Part shown: in pieces, positions 18,496-27,730 of the stretch
Layout: every line of letters starts with the position of its first letter
Numbering within the stretch: the stretch's first letter is position 1
Source: Lactococcus cremoris subsp. cremoris NBRC 100676
Lineage (GTDB): Bacteria; Bacillota; Bacilli; Lactobacillales; Streptococcaceae
Length of the DNA stretch: 36,434 nucleotides
Assembly (NCBI RefSeq): GCF_001591705.1
Contig: NZ_BCVK01000021.1
Span: forward strand, 1 to 36,434
Reading direction: 5' to 3'
The notes under the pieces: model-generated
Seen by the model: the letters and a program-made list of their open reading frames with translations, nothing else
Told to the model about the DNA's origin: nothing
The model's database searches: none
Position numbers and translations under genes: made by a program

Positions 18496-19412
18496 CAGCT
18501 CAACATTTGGGCAATGATTTCATGCGATTTTAAAATATTTTTTTGTTTAAGTTCTGTCAGTAACTCTTCTCGATTTTGACCATCAAATTTTTCAACTGCC
18601 TGAGTCATTGCTGAAATTATTTCATCAAATCCTCGATTATAAGTGGCACTTTTCCAATCACTAATTCCAAATTTTTGGCGGTCAATTCCTGTCATTTTTT
18701 CAAGTTCTGTCAGCTCTGATAAACGGAGAGTTGCATTGGGACTTTCCACTATAAATTCTTCTGTAAAAGCTCCTGCTTCTAAATTCATCGTTGCAATCCC
18801 GCTAGTCGTCGCGGTTTCTAACATAACAATCGCTCGTGTTAAGAGCCCATTTTTATTCTTTTTAAGTGAATAATTCACTTCTAAAATTTCATCATCTAGC
18901 AAATAAATCAAGGTGTCAAGCGGATGAATAAAAATATCATACATCGAAAAAGTGATTTTGTCACTCGCAGAATTCGCTAAATTTTTGCTTACTCTCACCA
19001 TATTTTTTTCTGTTAAGGCTTTTAATTTAGCAGTTTGTGGTGCAAATCTACGATTAAAGGCAACAACAAATAAAACATTTTTTTGCCTTGCTAACTTTTG
19101 TAATTTTTTTACCTCAGCAAGATTTTCGGAAATCGGTTTATCCATTAATACCGGAACCCCTGCTGTCAGATATCTTTTGGCCAATTCAAAATGTTGGCTT
19201 GTCGCAGCTTGGATAATAACTAAATCAACCGTTTCAAGCGCTGATAAATCTTCTGTTGCGTATTCAAATTTATACTGCTTACGAACTTTTTCGGCTTTAT
19301 CCCACTGACGAGAATATAAAATAAAACGGTATTCTTCCTGCATTTTTGCATAAACAGGTAAATAAGCTTTGCTTGCGATATTTGATGTTGCCCCAATGAC
19401 TCCAATAATCAT
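18495..19412 (-). CDS. Gfo/Idh/MocA-family oxidoreductase
   Basis: A 305-residue NAD(P)-dependent dehydrogenase-like protein. The N-terminal Rossmann motif is GVIGATSNIASK (residues 4-15), and the family sequence VLMDKPISENLAEVKKL contains the conserved Glu/Asp-Lys-Pro (here DKP, about residue 90). A C-terminal alpha/beta substrate domain follows (FIHPLDTLIYLL). It is shorter than typical 330-360 residue members. The substrate, probably a sugar or polyol, is unknown. The start ATG has GGAG ten bases upstream. It may be co-transcribed with mazG-thiN, as only about 30 bases separate them. Confidence 0.82.
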   Translation of the reverse strand: MIIGVIGATSNIASKAYLPVYAKMQEEYRFILYSRQWDKAEKVRKQYKFEYATEDLSALETVDLVIIQAATSQHFELAKRYLTAGVPVLMDKPISENLAEVKKLQKLARQKNVLFVVAFNRRFAPQTAKLKALTEKNMVRVSKNLANSASDKITFSMYDIFIHPLDTLIYLLDDEILEVNYSLKKNKNGLLTRAIVMLETATTSGIATMNLEAGAFTEEFIVESPNATLRLSELTELEKMTGIDRQKFGISDWKSATYNRGFDEIISAMTQAVEKFDGQNREELLTELKQKNILKSHEIIAQMLS

Positions 19413-19442
19413 ACTTTTTTCTCTCCTTAAATCTGATGATAC

Positions 19443-20078
19443 TTATTTTTTCCGCAAATCTCCTGAATAAATCACAATAACCACGCCACTTTCAAATGAA
19501 ACTTGCATCTGCTCACTTATAAACTCATTACTTGCATAGATTAAACTAAAATTATCTTCGGCTTTCAAAGGATACTTGGCTCCCACAATAGCCAGACTAT
19601 CTTTTGTATCGACCTGTACAAAACCAATATATTTGTAAGTTGGTATTCTTTTGAGTAAATGCTGACCTGGTAGTAAATAGGTCACCAAATTTTGTTGGTC
19701 AACTAAATATATTTTGGGAGCAAGACTTTGATATTTTGGGCGTGTTGCTAGGTAGGCATTGGTCAGTAAGTGATCCAAACGTCCGCCTAAAGCACCAGCT
19801 ATTGTCAGCTCAGCATCTGGAAAATCTTTTAATATAAAATCTAAAGCTGCTTCTAAATCTGTCAAATCTTTTTCAGCAGGTAATTTAATCAACTTGTCAG
19901 TACTGACAGAAATTTTATCAAGTTCAGTTTTACTGACAGAATCAAAATCACCAATCGCAAGCGTTAACTGAATCCCTTTTTCCACTAAAAAAAGCGAGCC
20001 ACGATCCACTCCAATATATTTATCAAAAGTTTCGTCGGGAATAAAATCAGGCAAGCCTGCTACAATTAATATTTTCAT
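19443..20078 (-). CDS. thiN: Thiamine pyrophosphokinase
   Basis: Transfers pyrophosphate from ATP to thiamine, giving the cofactor thiamine diphosphate. The 211 residues match the family. The catalytic region GVDRGSLFLVEKG...AIGDFDSV (about 23-48), PAEKDLTDLEAAL and GALGGRLDHLLTN are all present, followed by the C-terminal thiamine-binding beta domain. The ATG overlaps the mazG TGA (ATGA), so translation is coupled. The gene contains several ACTGACAGAA words. Confidence 0.92.
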   Translation of the reverse strand: MKILIVAGLPDFIPDETFDKYIGVDRGSLFLVEKGIQLTLAIGDFDSVSKTELDKISVSTDKLIKLPAEKDLTDLEAALDFILKDFPDAELTIAGALGGRLDHLLTNAYLATRPKYQSLAPKIYLVDQQNLVTYLLPGQHLLKRIPTYKYIGFVQVDTKDSLAIVGAKYPLKAEDNFSLIYASNEFISEQMQVSFESGVVIVIYSGDLRKK

Positions 20079-20422
20079 CTTTCATCACCTGATCCTGAAA
20101 TTTTTCCACGATTTAAACGACTTTCTAATTTTTCAATGTTTTCGCTTGCAACTTGTTCTAAGGATATTCCTAAATAACGTGCACTTGTCGCCAGATACCA
20201 CAATAAGTCGCCTAGCTCGTAAGAAATTGCCTTTTTATCATTTACTGACAGCTTTCCCTCTTGGTCCCGAATCACTTTTTTTACTTTGTCAGCAACTTCT
20301 CCTGCCTCGCCAGACAGCCCTAAAATTTTGTCCAAAAAAGCAAAATCAATTTTATCCTGAGACTCAATATTTTTATTTAAATCAAATTTGACAATTGCTT
20401 TTTGATAAGCATCTAAGTCCAT
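20075..20422 (-). CDS. MazG-type nucleotide pyrophosphohydrolase
   Basis: A 115-residue all-alpha NTP-PPase likely cleaving non-canonical or excess nucleoside triphosphates. The Mg-binding signature ExxE...ExxD is visible in GLSGEAGEVADKV (about 35-47) and SYELGDLLWYL (about 68-78). It is a single-domain form, unlike the two-domain E. coli MazG. The start ATG follows AAGGGGGAGAAA, an excellent ribosome binding site. It is coupled to thiN. Confidence 0.88.
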   Translation of the reverse strand: MDLDAYQKAIVKFDLNKNIESQDKIDFAFLDKILGLSGEAGEVADKVKKVIRDQEGKLSVNDKKAISYELGDLLWYLATSARYLGISLEQVASENIEKLESRLNRGKISGSGDER

Positions 20423-20453
20423 TTTCTCCCCCTTAAATTTTACAAACCCTATT

Positions 20454-20903
20454 TCAAAGCTTTTTTCGCAATTTTACTTCCATAAAAATATCCGCTAAAA
20501 TTGCTAAAACCATTTCTTGATAGTCTACTTCATCGACTAAAGCATTTCGCAAGCAACCTTGTTCATAATAAAGGTCACAAAGTTGGCGAAAAAGCCGATG
20601 GTATTGTCCCACTTCATCTGGCAATCCTCGCATATTTTCATAAGCCATATTCACAAATAAAAGCAAAATGGCCTCTTCATCAAGATTTTCAGGTTTAATC
20701 AAATAGGAAGCATAGCCGCTGATGACAAATTCAGCAATAAAATCCGCCACAAACTGCGAATCAAGATAATTATAATCATACAGTTCATGAGTAATCAATG
20801 CCCGCTTGGCCATCCGTTCAGCCAATTGTCTTGTTGCTATGTCAACCATCGCTTCATATTCATCTTCTGACCAACTCATTCGCTGCTCTTCTTTACTTTT
20901 CAT
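20454..20903 (-). CDS. Unknown acidic helical protein
   Basis: A protein of about 149 residues, acidic and predicted mostly helical, with no signal peptide and no recognised motif. The open frame extends to 20930, but the extended -10 box (20919..20911) makes that start impossible to transcribe. ATG 20903 begins seven bases after the -10, so it would be leaderless. ATG 20879 (141 residues, GAAGAG six bases upstream) is the alternative. It is followed by mazG-thiN about 30 bases later, so it may head that operon. Confidence 0.65.
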   Translation of the reverse strand: MKSKEEQRMSWSEDEYEAMVDIATRQLAERMAKRALITHELYDYNYLDSQFVADFIAEFVISGYASYLIKPENLDEEAILLLFVNMAYENMRGLPDEVGQYHRLFRQLCDLYYEQGCLRNALVDEVDYQEMVLAILADIFMEVKLRKKL

Positions 20904-20910
20904 AAGTCTA

Positions 20911-20919
20911 ATTATATCA
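20911..20919 (-). promoter_or_regulatory. Extended -10 promoter next to a start codon
   Basis: TGATATAAT on the minus strand, seven bases from ATG 20903; no good -35 at normal spacing. Confidence 0.5.
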
Positions 20920-21062
20920 CAGTCTTGCAAAGGCTATCATTATCAAAATTTAATGAAAAAATTTTCATTTGCTTCCGATTTACTGACTTAAAAGTAAAAG
21001 ATATCGTAAATTATAAAATAAAAATGTATTTTTTGAAATCAAAATTACATTTTTCGCTTGCT

Positions 21063-21087
21063 TAAATGAAACTAAACATGTTATACT
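21063..21087 (+). promoter_or_regulatory. Promoter of the lipoprotein gene
   Basis: TGTTATACT (extended -10, 21079-21087) lies nine bases before ATG 21097. A partial -35 (TTGCTT) sits 18 bases upstream of the hexamer. The leader would be 0-3 bases long. Confidence 0.45.
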
Positions 21088-21096
21088 CCTAGTATT

Positions 21097-21615
21097 ATGA
21101 AAAAAATTTTAATTAGTACAACTCTTGCACTTGCTCTTCTCTCGTTAGGAGCTTGCTCTAAAAAATCAGACAGTAAAGCCAAAGCCAGTTCATCTGTTTC
21201 ATCAACGGCTATCTCCTCTTCAAGTTCAACATCTTCTTCAAAAAAAGTTGAAAATAATCAAGAAAATATTAGTTCTAGCTTTCAAATGACTGTAGAAGCT
21301 ACACAAAAAAATATGGAAACAACGAAAGCTTCTTTCAAAGATACCTACTCAGATATCAAAGTTACTGCAGAAGCTCCTGAAACAATTGTTTATACCTATA
21401 TTTATAAAAATAAAGTAACCCCTACAGTTTCTAAAGAGGAAATGATTAATCAATTGGCTTTGGGAACAGCGGCTGAGTTCAACAGATTCACCTCCATTTA
21501 TCCCAATTTCAAAGAACGTTACATCTACTTGAATCCAGATAATTCAGAGATTTTTAATCTCTTAATCACACAAAATGACATTGATGCTGCAAGCTCATCC
21601 TCAGATTCTGAATAA
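21097..21615 (+). CDS. Small Ser-rich lipoprotein of unknown function
   Basis: A 172-residue surface lipoprotein: signal peptide MKKILISTTLALALL, lipobox LGAC with the lipidated Cys at residue 20, then a low-complexity Ser/Lys linker (about 22-50) and a small globular domain (about 60-165) with YTYIYKNKV. No family is recognised. There is no ribosome binding site before ATG, and the promoter abuts the start, so a leaderless transcript is likely. It converges on asnS. Confidence 0.8.
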   Translation: MKKILISTTLALALLSLGACSKKSDSKAKASSSVSSTAISSSSSTSSSKKVENNQENISSSFQMTVEATQKNMETTKASFKDTYSDIKVTAEAPETIVYTYIYKNKVTPTVSKEEMINQLALGTAAEFNRFTSIYPNFKERYIYLNPDNSEIFNLLITQNDIDAASSSSDSE

Positions 21616-21621
21616 TAAGTA

Positions 21622-21658
21622 ATAAAAAAGCCTCTAATTTAGAGGCTTTTATTTTTTA
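21622..21658. terminator. Bidirectional terminator between lipoprotein gene and asnS
   Basis: Stem AGCCTCTAA/TTAGAGGCT with A6 and T runs on either side. Confidence 0.8.
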
Positions 21659-22999
21659 AGGTTGGATACGGTTAATCATACGTGGGAATGGAATGGCTTC
21701 ACGAATGTGTTCTGTTCCAGCCACAAAAGTGACCATACGTTCCAGACCAAGTCCGAAACCAGCATGAGGAACTGAACCAAATTTGCGAAGTTCTAAATAC
21801 CAATCATAATCTTTAGGATCTAAACCGAAATCAGCAATTTTCTTAAGTAACAAATCATAATCTGTTTCACGTTCTGAACCACCAATAATTTCACCATAAC
21901 CTTCTGGTGCCAACAAATCAGCACACAAGACACGTTCTGGATTACCAGGAACTGGTTTCATGTAGAAAGCTTTGAAACTTGCAGGATAGTTGACGATAAA
22001 GGTTGGAACACCATAGTAATTTGAAATCCATGTTTCATGTGGTGAGCCAAAGTCATCACCATGTTCTACGTGTTCATAGTCTGTGTCATCATCATTTTCA
22101 TGGGCTTGCAACAAATCTATCGCATCATCATAAGACACACGTTTGAAAGGTGTATCAATATACTTTTGCAACATGCTTGTATCACGTTCAAGTGTTTCAA
22201 GAGCATAAGCCGCATTATCCAAAACGCCTTGAATCAAAGCTTTCACATAAGCTTCTTGAATATCCAAAGAGTCATCATGAGTAACAAATGGATATTCTGC
22301 ATCCATCATCCAAAATTCTGTCAAATGACGACGAGTTTTTGATTTTTCAGCACGGAATACTGGTCCAAAGTCGAAAACACGTCCAAGAGCCATTGCTCCA
22401 GCTTCAAGATAAAGTTGTCCTGATTGTGACAAGAAAGCAGAATTACCAAAATAATCTGTTTCAAAGAGTTCTGTTGTGTTTTCTGCAGCATTTCCTGAAA
22501 GAATTGGGCTATCAAACTTAATAAAGCCGTTTTTCGCAAAGAAATCATAGCTTGCATAGATAATTGCATTACGCACTTGCATCATTGCCATTTGACGTTT
22601 TGAGCGCAACCATAAATGACGGTTATCAAGGAGGAATTCAACTCCATGTTCTTTTGGTGTAATTGGATAATCGTGTGAGTGACCAATCACTTCCAACTCT
22701 GTCACATCAAGTTCATAACCAAATTTTGAACGTGAATCTTCTTTGACCACACCAGTCACATAAACTGAAGTTTCTTGTGATAAATGTTTGATTTCATCAA
22801 ATTTAGCTGTTCCTTCTTCTTCACCAAATTTTTCAATCATATTTGGTTTGAAAACAACAGCTTGGAAAAATGCTGTTCCATCGCGAAGTTGAAGAAATTG
22901 AAGTTTCCCTTTGCCTGATTTGTCAGCGACCCAAGCGCCGATTTTTACTGTTTCACCAACGTGGTCTTTGACGTCGATGATTGAAATTAAGTCTTTCAT
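21656..22999 (-). CDS. asnS: Asparaginyl-tRNA synthetase
   Basis: Class IIb aminoacyl-tRNA synthetase charging tRNA-Asn. The 447 residues are standard. An N-terminal OB-fold anticodon-binding domain (about 15-105) precedes the catalytic core with motif 2 ([19 protein letters not shown]) and motif 3 ([10 protein letters not shown]). The start ATG follows AGAAGGATTTATTT. It is last in the dinG-tseB-aspC-unknown-asnS operon, the arrangement known from B. subtilis (dinG-ypmA-ypmB-aspB-asnS). Confidence 0.97.
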   Translation of the reverse strand: MKDLISIIDVKDHVGETVKIGAWVADKSGKGKLQFLQLRDGTAFFQAVVFKPNMIEKFGEEEGTAKFDEIKHLSQETSVYVTGVVKEDSRSKFGYELDVTELEVIGHSHDYPITPKEHGVEFLLDNRHLWLRSKRQMAMMQVRNAIIYASYDFFAKNGFIKFDSPILSGNAAENTTELFETDYFGNSAFLSQSGQLYLEAGAMALGRVFDFGPVFRAEKSKTRRHLTEFWMMDAEYPFVTHDDSLDIQEAYVKALIQGVLDNAAYALETLERDTSMLQKYIDTPFKRVSYDDAIDLLQAHENDDDTDYEHVEHGDDFGSPHETWISNYYGVPTFIVNYPASFKAFYMKPVPGNPERVLCADLLAPEGYGEIIGGSERETDYDLLLKKIADFGLDPKDYDWYLELRKFGSVPHAGFGLGLERMVTFVAGTEHIREAIPFPRMINRIQP

Positions 23000-23046
23000 A
23001 AATAAATCCTTCTAAATTTTTATTTTATATTTTTTAAATCATACTT

Positions 23047-23358
23047 TTATGACTTTTCAAGCCAGATTTCTTTTAAGGTTTTTAAATCTTCTTTGAATTC
23101 TTTCGTCGTTTGAAGTTCATCTTTTTCTAGTTCTTCAAGAACTTCCAATTCAAAATCAGCCGTTTTTGCTGCTTTTTCAATGGCATAAGGCAAACCAATC
23201 CCAGTCTTTTTAGCAAATTCAAACCGATTTTTTACACCTGCTAAGTCTGGTGCTATATCAATATAGCGTTCATTTGTTTCTAAATTTTTATAAGCAACAA
23301 CTGCCCCTATTTTTTTAGAGAGTTTATAAGCTGATTTTGCTTCTTTTTTATCAATCAT
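23047..23358 (-). CDS. Unknown small charged protein in the aspC-asnS operon
   Basis: A 103-residue soluble protein, very rich in Lys and Glu, with no membrane segment or recognised motif. Its ATG lies inside the end of aspC (eight-base overlap) and it is 47 bases from asnS, so it is certainly an operon member. The corresponding B. subtilis operon has no gene here. Confidence 0.75.
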   Translation of the reverse strand: MIDKKEAKSAYKLSKKIGAVVAYKNLETNERYIDIAPDLAGVKNRFEFAKKTGIGLPYAIEKAAKTADFELEVLEELEKDELQTTKEFKEDLKTLKEIWLEKS

Positions 23359-24532
23359 TCATCCAATCCTTTAATCTTGTTACTGCAGCTTCCAGAGTTT
23401 CAAGACTTGTTGCATAACTCAAACGAACATTTTCTGGAGAACCAAAACCTGCTCCTGTAACTAGAGCTACCCCAGCTTCTTCAAGAATGGCTGTCGTAAA
23501 ATCAGTCACATCCGTATAGCCTTTCATCGCCATAGCCTTGGTCACTTTCGGGAACAAATAGAAAGCACCATTTGGTTTCACAAGTTCAAAACCAGGAACT
23601 TCTGAAAGTTGAAGATAAATTTTATTTAAGCGTTCTTCAAATGCAGCATGCATTTTCTCAAAACTTTTATCATTTTCTTCAAATGCCTCTATGGCAGCAT
23701 ATTGAGCAACAGCGGTCGGATTTGAAGTGGTTTGACTGGCAATTTTAGTCATTGCAGCAATAATTTCTGGAGCACCTACGGCTAAACCAATTCGCCAACC
23801 AGTCATTGCAAATGTTTTAGAAACACCATTAATCACTGTCGTTCTGTTTCTGATTTCATCAGACAGGCTTGAAATTGCTGTAAATTCAGCTCCATTATAA
23901 ACCAAACGATGATAGATATCATCGGCCAAAATCAATAAATCATTGGCAACTGCCCACTCGCCAATGGCTGTTAATTCTTCTTTAGAATAAATCATTCCTG
24001 TTGGATTTGAAGGCGAATTTAGTAATAAAATCTTAGTTTTGCTTGTTCTTGCTTTTTCTAATTGCTCAACCGTAACTTTAAAGTTATTTTCTTGCTTGGC
24101 TTCTACAATTACTGGATTTCCACCAGCCATTTTTACTTGGTCGACATAAGAAACCCAATAAGGTGCTGGTATGATTACCTCATCTAAAGGATCAACAGTT
24201 GCCATAAAGTAAGCGTAGAGGGCAAACTTTGCCCCAGCCGTAATTAATATTTCGTTTGTTTGAATTTCATAAGCATAAAAACGTGTCCAATAATGTTGAA
24301 CGGCTTTTTTAAGTTCTGGAAGTCCACCAGCTTGTGTATAAAAACTAGCTTGTCCATTATTTATCGCTTCGATGGCCGCTTGACCAATTTTTTTAGGAGT
24401 TGGAAAGTCTGGTTGACCAAGGGTCAAGTCGATAATATCTCGTCCTTGTGCTTTTAATGCTTTGGCACGATTGGCCGCCGCAAGGGTCACAGACTCATCC
24501 ATTTTTAATACAAAATCAGAACATTTTTTCAT
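23351..24532 (-). CDS. aspC: Aspartate aminotransferase (class I fold, Ib type)
   Basis: PLP enzyme interconverting aspartate and 2-oxoglutarate with oxaloacetate and glutamate. The 393 residues fit the AspB/AspC subgroup Ib. The PLP-lysine motif NGVSKTFAMTGWRIG (about 230-245), NSPSNPTG and the C-terminal NVRLSYA with the substrate-binding Arg are all present. ATGA overlap with the upstream tseB-like gene. It supplies aspartate, the precursor of asparagine used by the downstream AsnS. Confidence 0.94.
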   Translation of the reverse strand: MKKCSDFVLKMDESVTLAAANRAKALKAQGRDIIDLTLGQPDFPTPKKIGQAAIEAINNGQASFYTQAGGLPELKKAVQHYWTRFYAYEIQTNEILITAGAKFALYAYFMATVDPLDEVIIPAPYWVSYVDQVKMAGGNPVIVEAKQENNFKVTVEQLEKARTSKTKILLLNSPSNPTGMIYSKEELTAIGEWAVANDLLILADDIYHRLVYNGAEFTAISSLSDEIRNRTTVINGVSKTFAMTGWRIGLAVGAPEIIAAMTKIASQTTSNPTAVAQYAAIEAFEENDKSFEKMHAAFEERLNKIYLQLSEVPGFELVKPNGAFYLFPKVTKAMAMKGYTDVTDFTTAILEEAGVALVTGAGFGSPENVRLSYATSLETLEAAVTRLKDWMND

Positions 24533-24972
24533 ATCAACTCTTTTCCTGACTCAAAGTCATAAACTTTAAATCCATTGCTATTATTTACTTCCCAGGCTGG
24601 TTTTCCTTTGTAAAGCGCTAAAACAACTGATTTGGTATCTTTAGTCGTTAAGCTTGCAGGTGAAACCCCCTCAGATAATTGTACCTCTTTGATTTTACCA
24701 GATTTTTTTGGAATTAAAATTCCAACTTCTTGGTTCGCTTTATTGAGCCCGACAATTGAATAAGTCACAGTATCTGTAGACGCAATATCAAATCCCGTCG
24801 CTTTGACTAAATCTGTTTTGTCTTTAGCAATATTTATCGCTTGCACTCGCACAGAATGATAGGGATTCAGACTTTTCCAAAAGAAAAGGCCGATAGACAA
24901 ATAAATGGCTAAAATTATCACTAAAATTCCGATTATAATTTGCGAATGTCGAGTCATTTTCCGCTTTTTCAT
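24529..24972 (-). CDS. TseB/YpmB-like membrane-anchored protein (DUF5590)
   Basis: A 147-residue protein with one N-terminal transmembrane helix (about 10-32, IIIGILVIILAIYLSIGLFF) and an extracytoplasmic domain of the PepSY/DUF5590 kind (YSIVGLNKANQEVGILIPKK, ending in WEVNNSNGFKVYDFESG). Position between dinG and aspC matches B. subtilis ypmB (tseB), a cell-wall elongation factor acting with PBP2A; that function is inferred from context. Only a weak GAAGAA precedes the ATG. A hairpin (about 25045-25073) lies in the 135-base gap after dinG. Confidence 0.8.
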   Translation of the reverse strand: MKKRKMTRHSQIIIGILVIILAIYLSIGLFFWKSLNPYHSVRVQAINIAKDKTDLVKATGFDIASTDTVTYSIVGLNKANQEVGILIPKKSGKIKEVQLSEGVSPASLTTKDTKSVVLALYKGKPAWEVNNSNGFKVYDFESGKELI

Positions 24973-25107
24973 TTTTTTCTTCTTTCAAAATTTGAGCAAA
25001 TCTTTTTCAAAGATATTTCAAGCTATTTATTAGTAAAAATCTCTTATGATTGGCCAAAAATAATTTGTCCAATCTCCCATTTTAAGTTTTTGCTTAAACA
25101 TGTTTTA

Positions 25108-27483
25108 TTATATCAAAAAATTCTTGATTTCGCTGATTGTGTCAAGTAAACTCAGCATTTTTACAGGTAAAGCTTCTGAGAGATTTTTCCGCATTCTTTT
25201 GGCATAGGATTTTCCACCAAGACGTTTATCTAATACAACAATACTTGAGTACTGATTTTTTCGCCGATTCACTCGACCAATTGCTTGACGCATTTTTAAA
25301 GTCGCCATGGGAACGTTGAAGTCATAAAAAGGATTTTCAAATTTTTTAGCATATTTTTTAGTTAAAATATCATCAGGTGTCGCAAAGGGCAATCTTGGTA
25401 TAACCAGAATCACTTGGTTTTGCTTATCAAAATCAACACCCTCCCAAAAAGAGCCGAGTCCTAATAAAATTTTTCCTTCGCCCTTATCAAATTTTTTCTT
25501 GATTTGAGCTGGACTTCCATTTATATCTTGTGCTAAAATATCAAATCCTTCAGCGGATAGTTTTTCAGCAACAAAAGTTAATGACATTTTTGAAGTAAAT
25601 AAAACAACAATTGGGAGATTCAACTTGGCAAGTTCTGCAATGGTATCAGCTGTATAGTCTGCGTAATCAATCAAACTTACATTTTTGATATTAGGAGCAT
25701 CTGCCATTGTCAATAATTCTTGATTGGTGGCTTGACTACCTTCAATTTTGAAAAATCGATAATCTTTAAAACCAAGTAATTCTGGAAAAGAGGGTTTATC
25801 TTTAGATAGAGAAAGTGTCGCTCCCAACACGAACAATTTAGTTTCTTTGGGAATCAGACGCTCAAAATTATAAAAATCTTGGTCGCTACTATAAAGTATG
25901 TCATTTTCACGCCAAACTATCTGATTATCAGCTTCCAAAAGTGCTGATAGTTCTGTCAGCCCGAGTTCATCAGCGTCTATTTTTATTTTACTTAAGTCAA
26001 GTTCTTTTTTATTGAGCTGAAAAACAAGACTTTCTTGAAGACGTTTAGTCAGTTGCGGATTTTCACTTGATTCAGAGTCAATTTTTAAGAGTTCATCCGT
26101 AATTTTTATACTTTTCTGACCAGCATTTTCCATGATTGGAAATAGTTGTTGAGCCTCATCGACGACAAGCACTCGATTTTCCAAAAAAGTTTCTGGATAA
26201 TCTGCTAAACGTTCAATCAGATAAGCATGATTCACTACTTTAATTTCAGCTTGTTCAGCTTCTTTTTGAGCTCTCAACCAAAAATCTTGTTCATAATGAA
26301 AATGTTTAGTGTTGACATAGCCATCGTGGCGAATGCCATCAAAATAATCATCATTTGTCATGACTTTTGAAATTTCATCCAATTCGCCCGTTTTTGTTTC
26401 TGTCAGCCAAATTAAAATCTTCATCTTGAAAATTTCAAAATTTTTGCCATCTGTATTATTTAATAAGAGTTCAGAAAATTTTCTCAAGGAAATGTAGTTT
26501 TTGGTTCCTACAATATTGGCCATTTTAAGACCAAATGTTTCTGCAAGTTTTGGAGCAACATCATTCACCAATTGCTTTTGGAGAACTTTTGTTGCTGTTG
26601 AAACAACAATTCGTTGACCTGCTGCTACTAGGGGTAATAAGTAACCATAAGTTTTCCCAAGTCCTGTCGGAGCCTCAATAAAACTTGCTTGTAAATGTGT
26701 AAGCTCTGTTTCCATTAAATGAGCTAATTTTTCTTGCTTTGAGCGAGAAGCTAAACCTAACTTACTGATGTTTTCCGAAAAATTTGCTGACAGATTCGCC
26801 ACTGAATTTTTTTTACTGACAGAAGATTTAAACTTACGTGTCGCAATATTATGAACCACTTTAAAAGCAGCTGGTCGAATTTTTGTTTTATCTAACTGTT
26901 CTTGTAAGAAGCTTTTACTTTCAAAAAGCAAATTATCTGAATGTCTGAGCAATTCTTCTAAAACACTTCTTGGTAGTTTTTGGATTTTTTCTTCTATTCT
27001 TATTAATAATTCTGCCGTTGCATAAGCATCAGAAACCGCAGCATGCGGATGGTCATGAGCTAAGTCTAATTTTTCGCTTAGCGCTTCTAACCCATATTTT
27101 TCAAAAGTTGGATAGAAAACACGCGCCAAATCAACTGTGTCAACGCGTAACATTTCATTAAATTCTAAACCAGCATTAAGAAAACTTTTTTCTAAAAGTC
27201 CATAATCAAACCGAGCATTATGAGCAACAAAAACACTATCCGTCAGCAGTTTTCTCACCTCTGAGGCAACTTCTGAAAAATCGGGGGCACTTTTTAATTG
27301 CTTATCTGACAAACCAGTTAACTCACTAATCCTTGGAAGCAAAGGTTCATGCGGATTTACTTCTGTGGAATAAGTTTCAACGATTTTTCCACCTTCAACA
27401 AGCGCAATCCCAATCTGTATAATTTTATTTTCACTACTATGAGCATCGGTCGCTTCCAGATCCACCACAGCATATCGAGTCAT
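25108..27483 (-). CDS. dinG: DinG-type exonuclease/helicase
   Basis: A protein of about 791 residues joining a DnaQ-like DEDD 3'-5' exonuclease to an XPD/DinG-type superfamily 2 helicase. Exo motifs VVDLEATD, FVAHNARFDYGLL and HAAVSDAYATAELL occupy the first 170 residues. Helicase motif I is EAPTGLGKTYG, motif II VVDEAQ, and motif VI QAIGRVNRR near the C terminus. The cysteines of the E. coli DinG iron-sulfur cluster are absent, as usual in Bacilli. The frame extends to GTG 27492, but AGGTGA six bases before ATG 27483 fixes the start. First gene of the operon ending with asnS. Confidence 0.93.
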   Translation of the reverse strand: MTRYAVVDLEATDAHSSENKIIQIGIALVEGGKIVETYSTEVNPHEPLLPRISELTGLSDKQLKSAPDFSEVASEVRKLLTDSVFVAHNARFDYGLLEKSFLNAGLEFNEMLRVDTVDLARVFYPTFEKYGLEALSEKLDLAHDHPHAAVSDAYATAELLIRIEEKIQKLPRSVLEELLRHSDNLLFESKSFLQEQLDKTKIRPAAFKVVHNIATRKFKSSVSKKNSVANLSANFSENISKLGLASRSKQEKLAHLMETELTHLQASFIEAPTGLGKTYGYLLPLVAAGQRIVVSTATKVLQKQLVNDVAPKLAETFGLKMANIVGTKNYISLRKFSELLLNNTDGKNFEIFKMKILIWLTETKTGELDEISKVMTNDDYFDGIRHDGYVNTKHFHYEQDFWLRAQKEAEQAEIKVVNHAYLIERLADYPETFLENRVLVVDEAQQLFPIMENAGQKSIKITDELLKIDSESSENPQLTKRLQESLVFQLNKKELDLSKIKIDADELGLTELSALLEADNQIVWRENDILYSSDQDFYNFERLIPKETKLFVLGATLSLSKDKPSFPELLGFKDYRFFKIEGSQATNQELLTMADAPNIKNVSLIDYADYTADTIAELAKLNLPIVVLFTSKMSLTFVAEKLSAEGFDILAQDINGSPAQIKKKFDKGEGKILLGLGSFWEGVDFDKQNQVILVIPRLPFATPDDILTKKYAKKFENPFYDFNVPMATLKMRQAIGRVNRRKNQYSSIVVLDKRLGGKSYAKRMRKNLSEALPVKMLSLLDTISEIKNFLI

Positions 27484-27632
27484 ATTTTTCACCTATTTCT
27501 TACAGTTTTCTTCAATAACCACTCACAAATTTTACTGACAGAAACTCCAGATTGACTTAAGTCCATTTAGAGATAATTTTGAATCTTTGTCAGTATTTTT
27601 TGAATATTGTTTTGAAGAAATTCACTTTATCA

Positions 27633-27641
27633 ATTATACCA
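27633..27641 (-). promoter_or_regulatory. dinG operon promoter (extended -10)
   Basis: TGGTATAAT on the minus strand about 150 bases before dinG, with a poor -35. The leader contains TTCTGTCAGTA (27533-27543 region) and a near-copy TTGTCAGTA. Confidence 0.5.
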
Positions 27642-27674
27642 TAAACCTTTTTTTAACAGTTTTCTTTTTACAAA

Positions 27675-27700
27675 TTGACAAAATAAGAGTAAAATTAAAA
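27675..27700 (+). promoter_or_regulatory. Promoter of the universal stress protein gene
   Basis: A perfect TTGACA (27675-27680) is followed by TAAAAT/AAATAT candidates 15-17 bases downstream; the -10 is ambiguous in the A-rich spacer. Confidence 0.5.
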
Positions 27701-27730
27701 TATAGATAAAAACTTATGAAGGAGTCGCCT

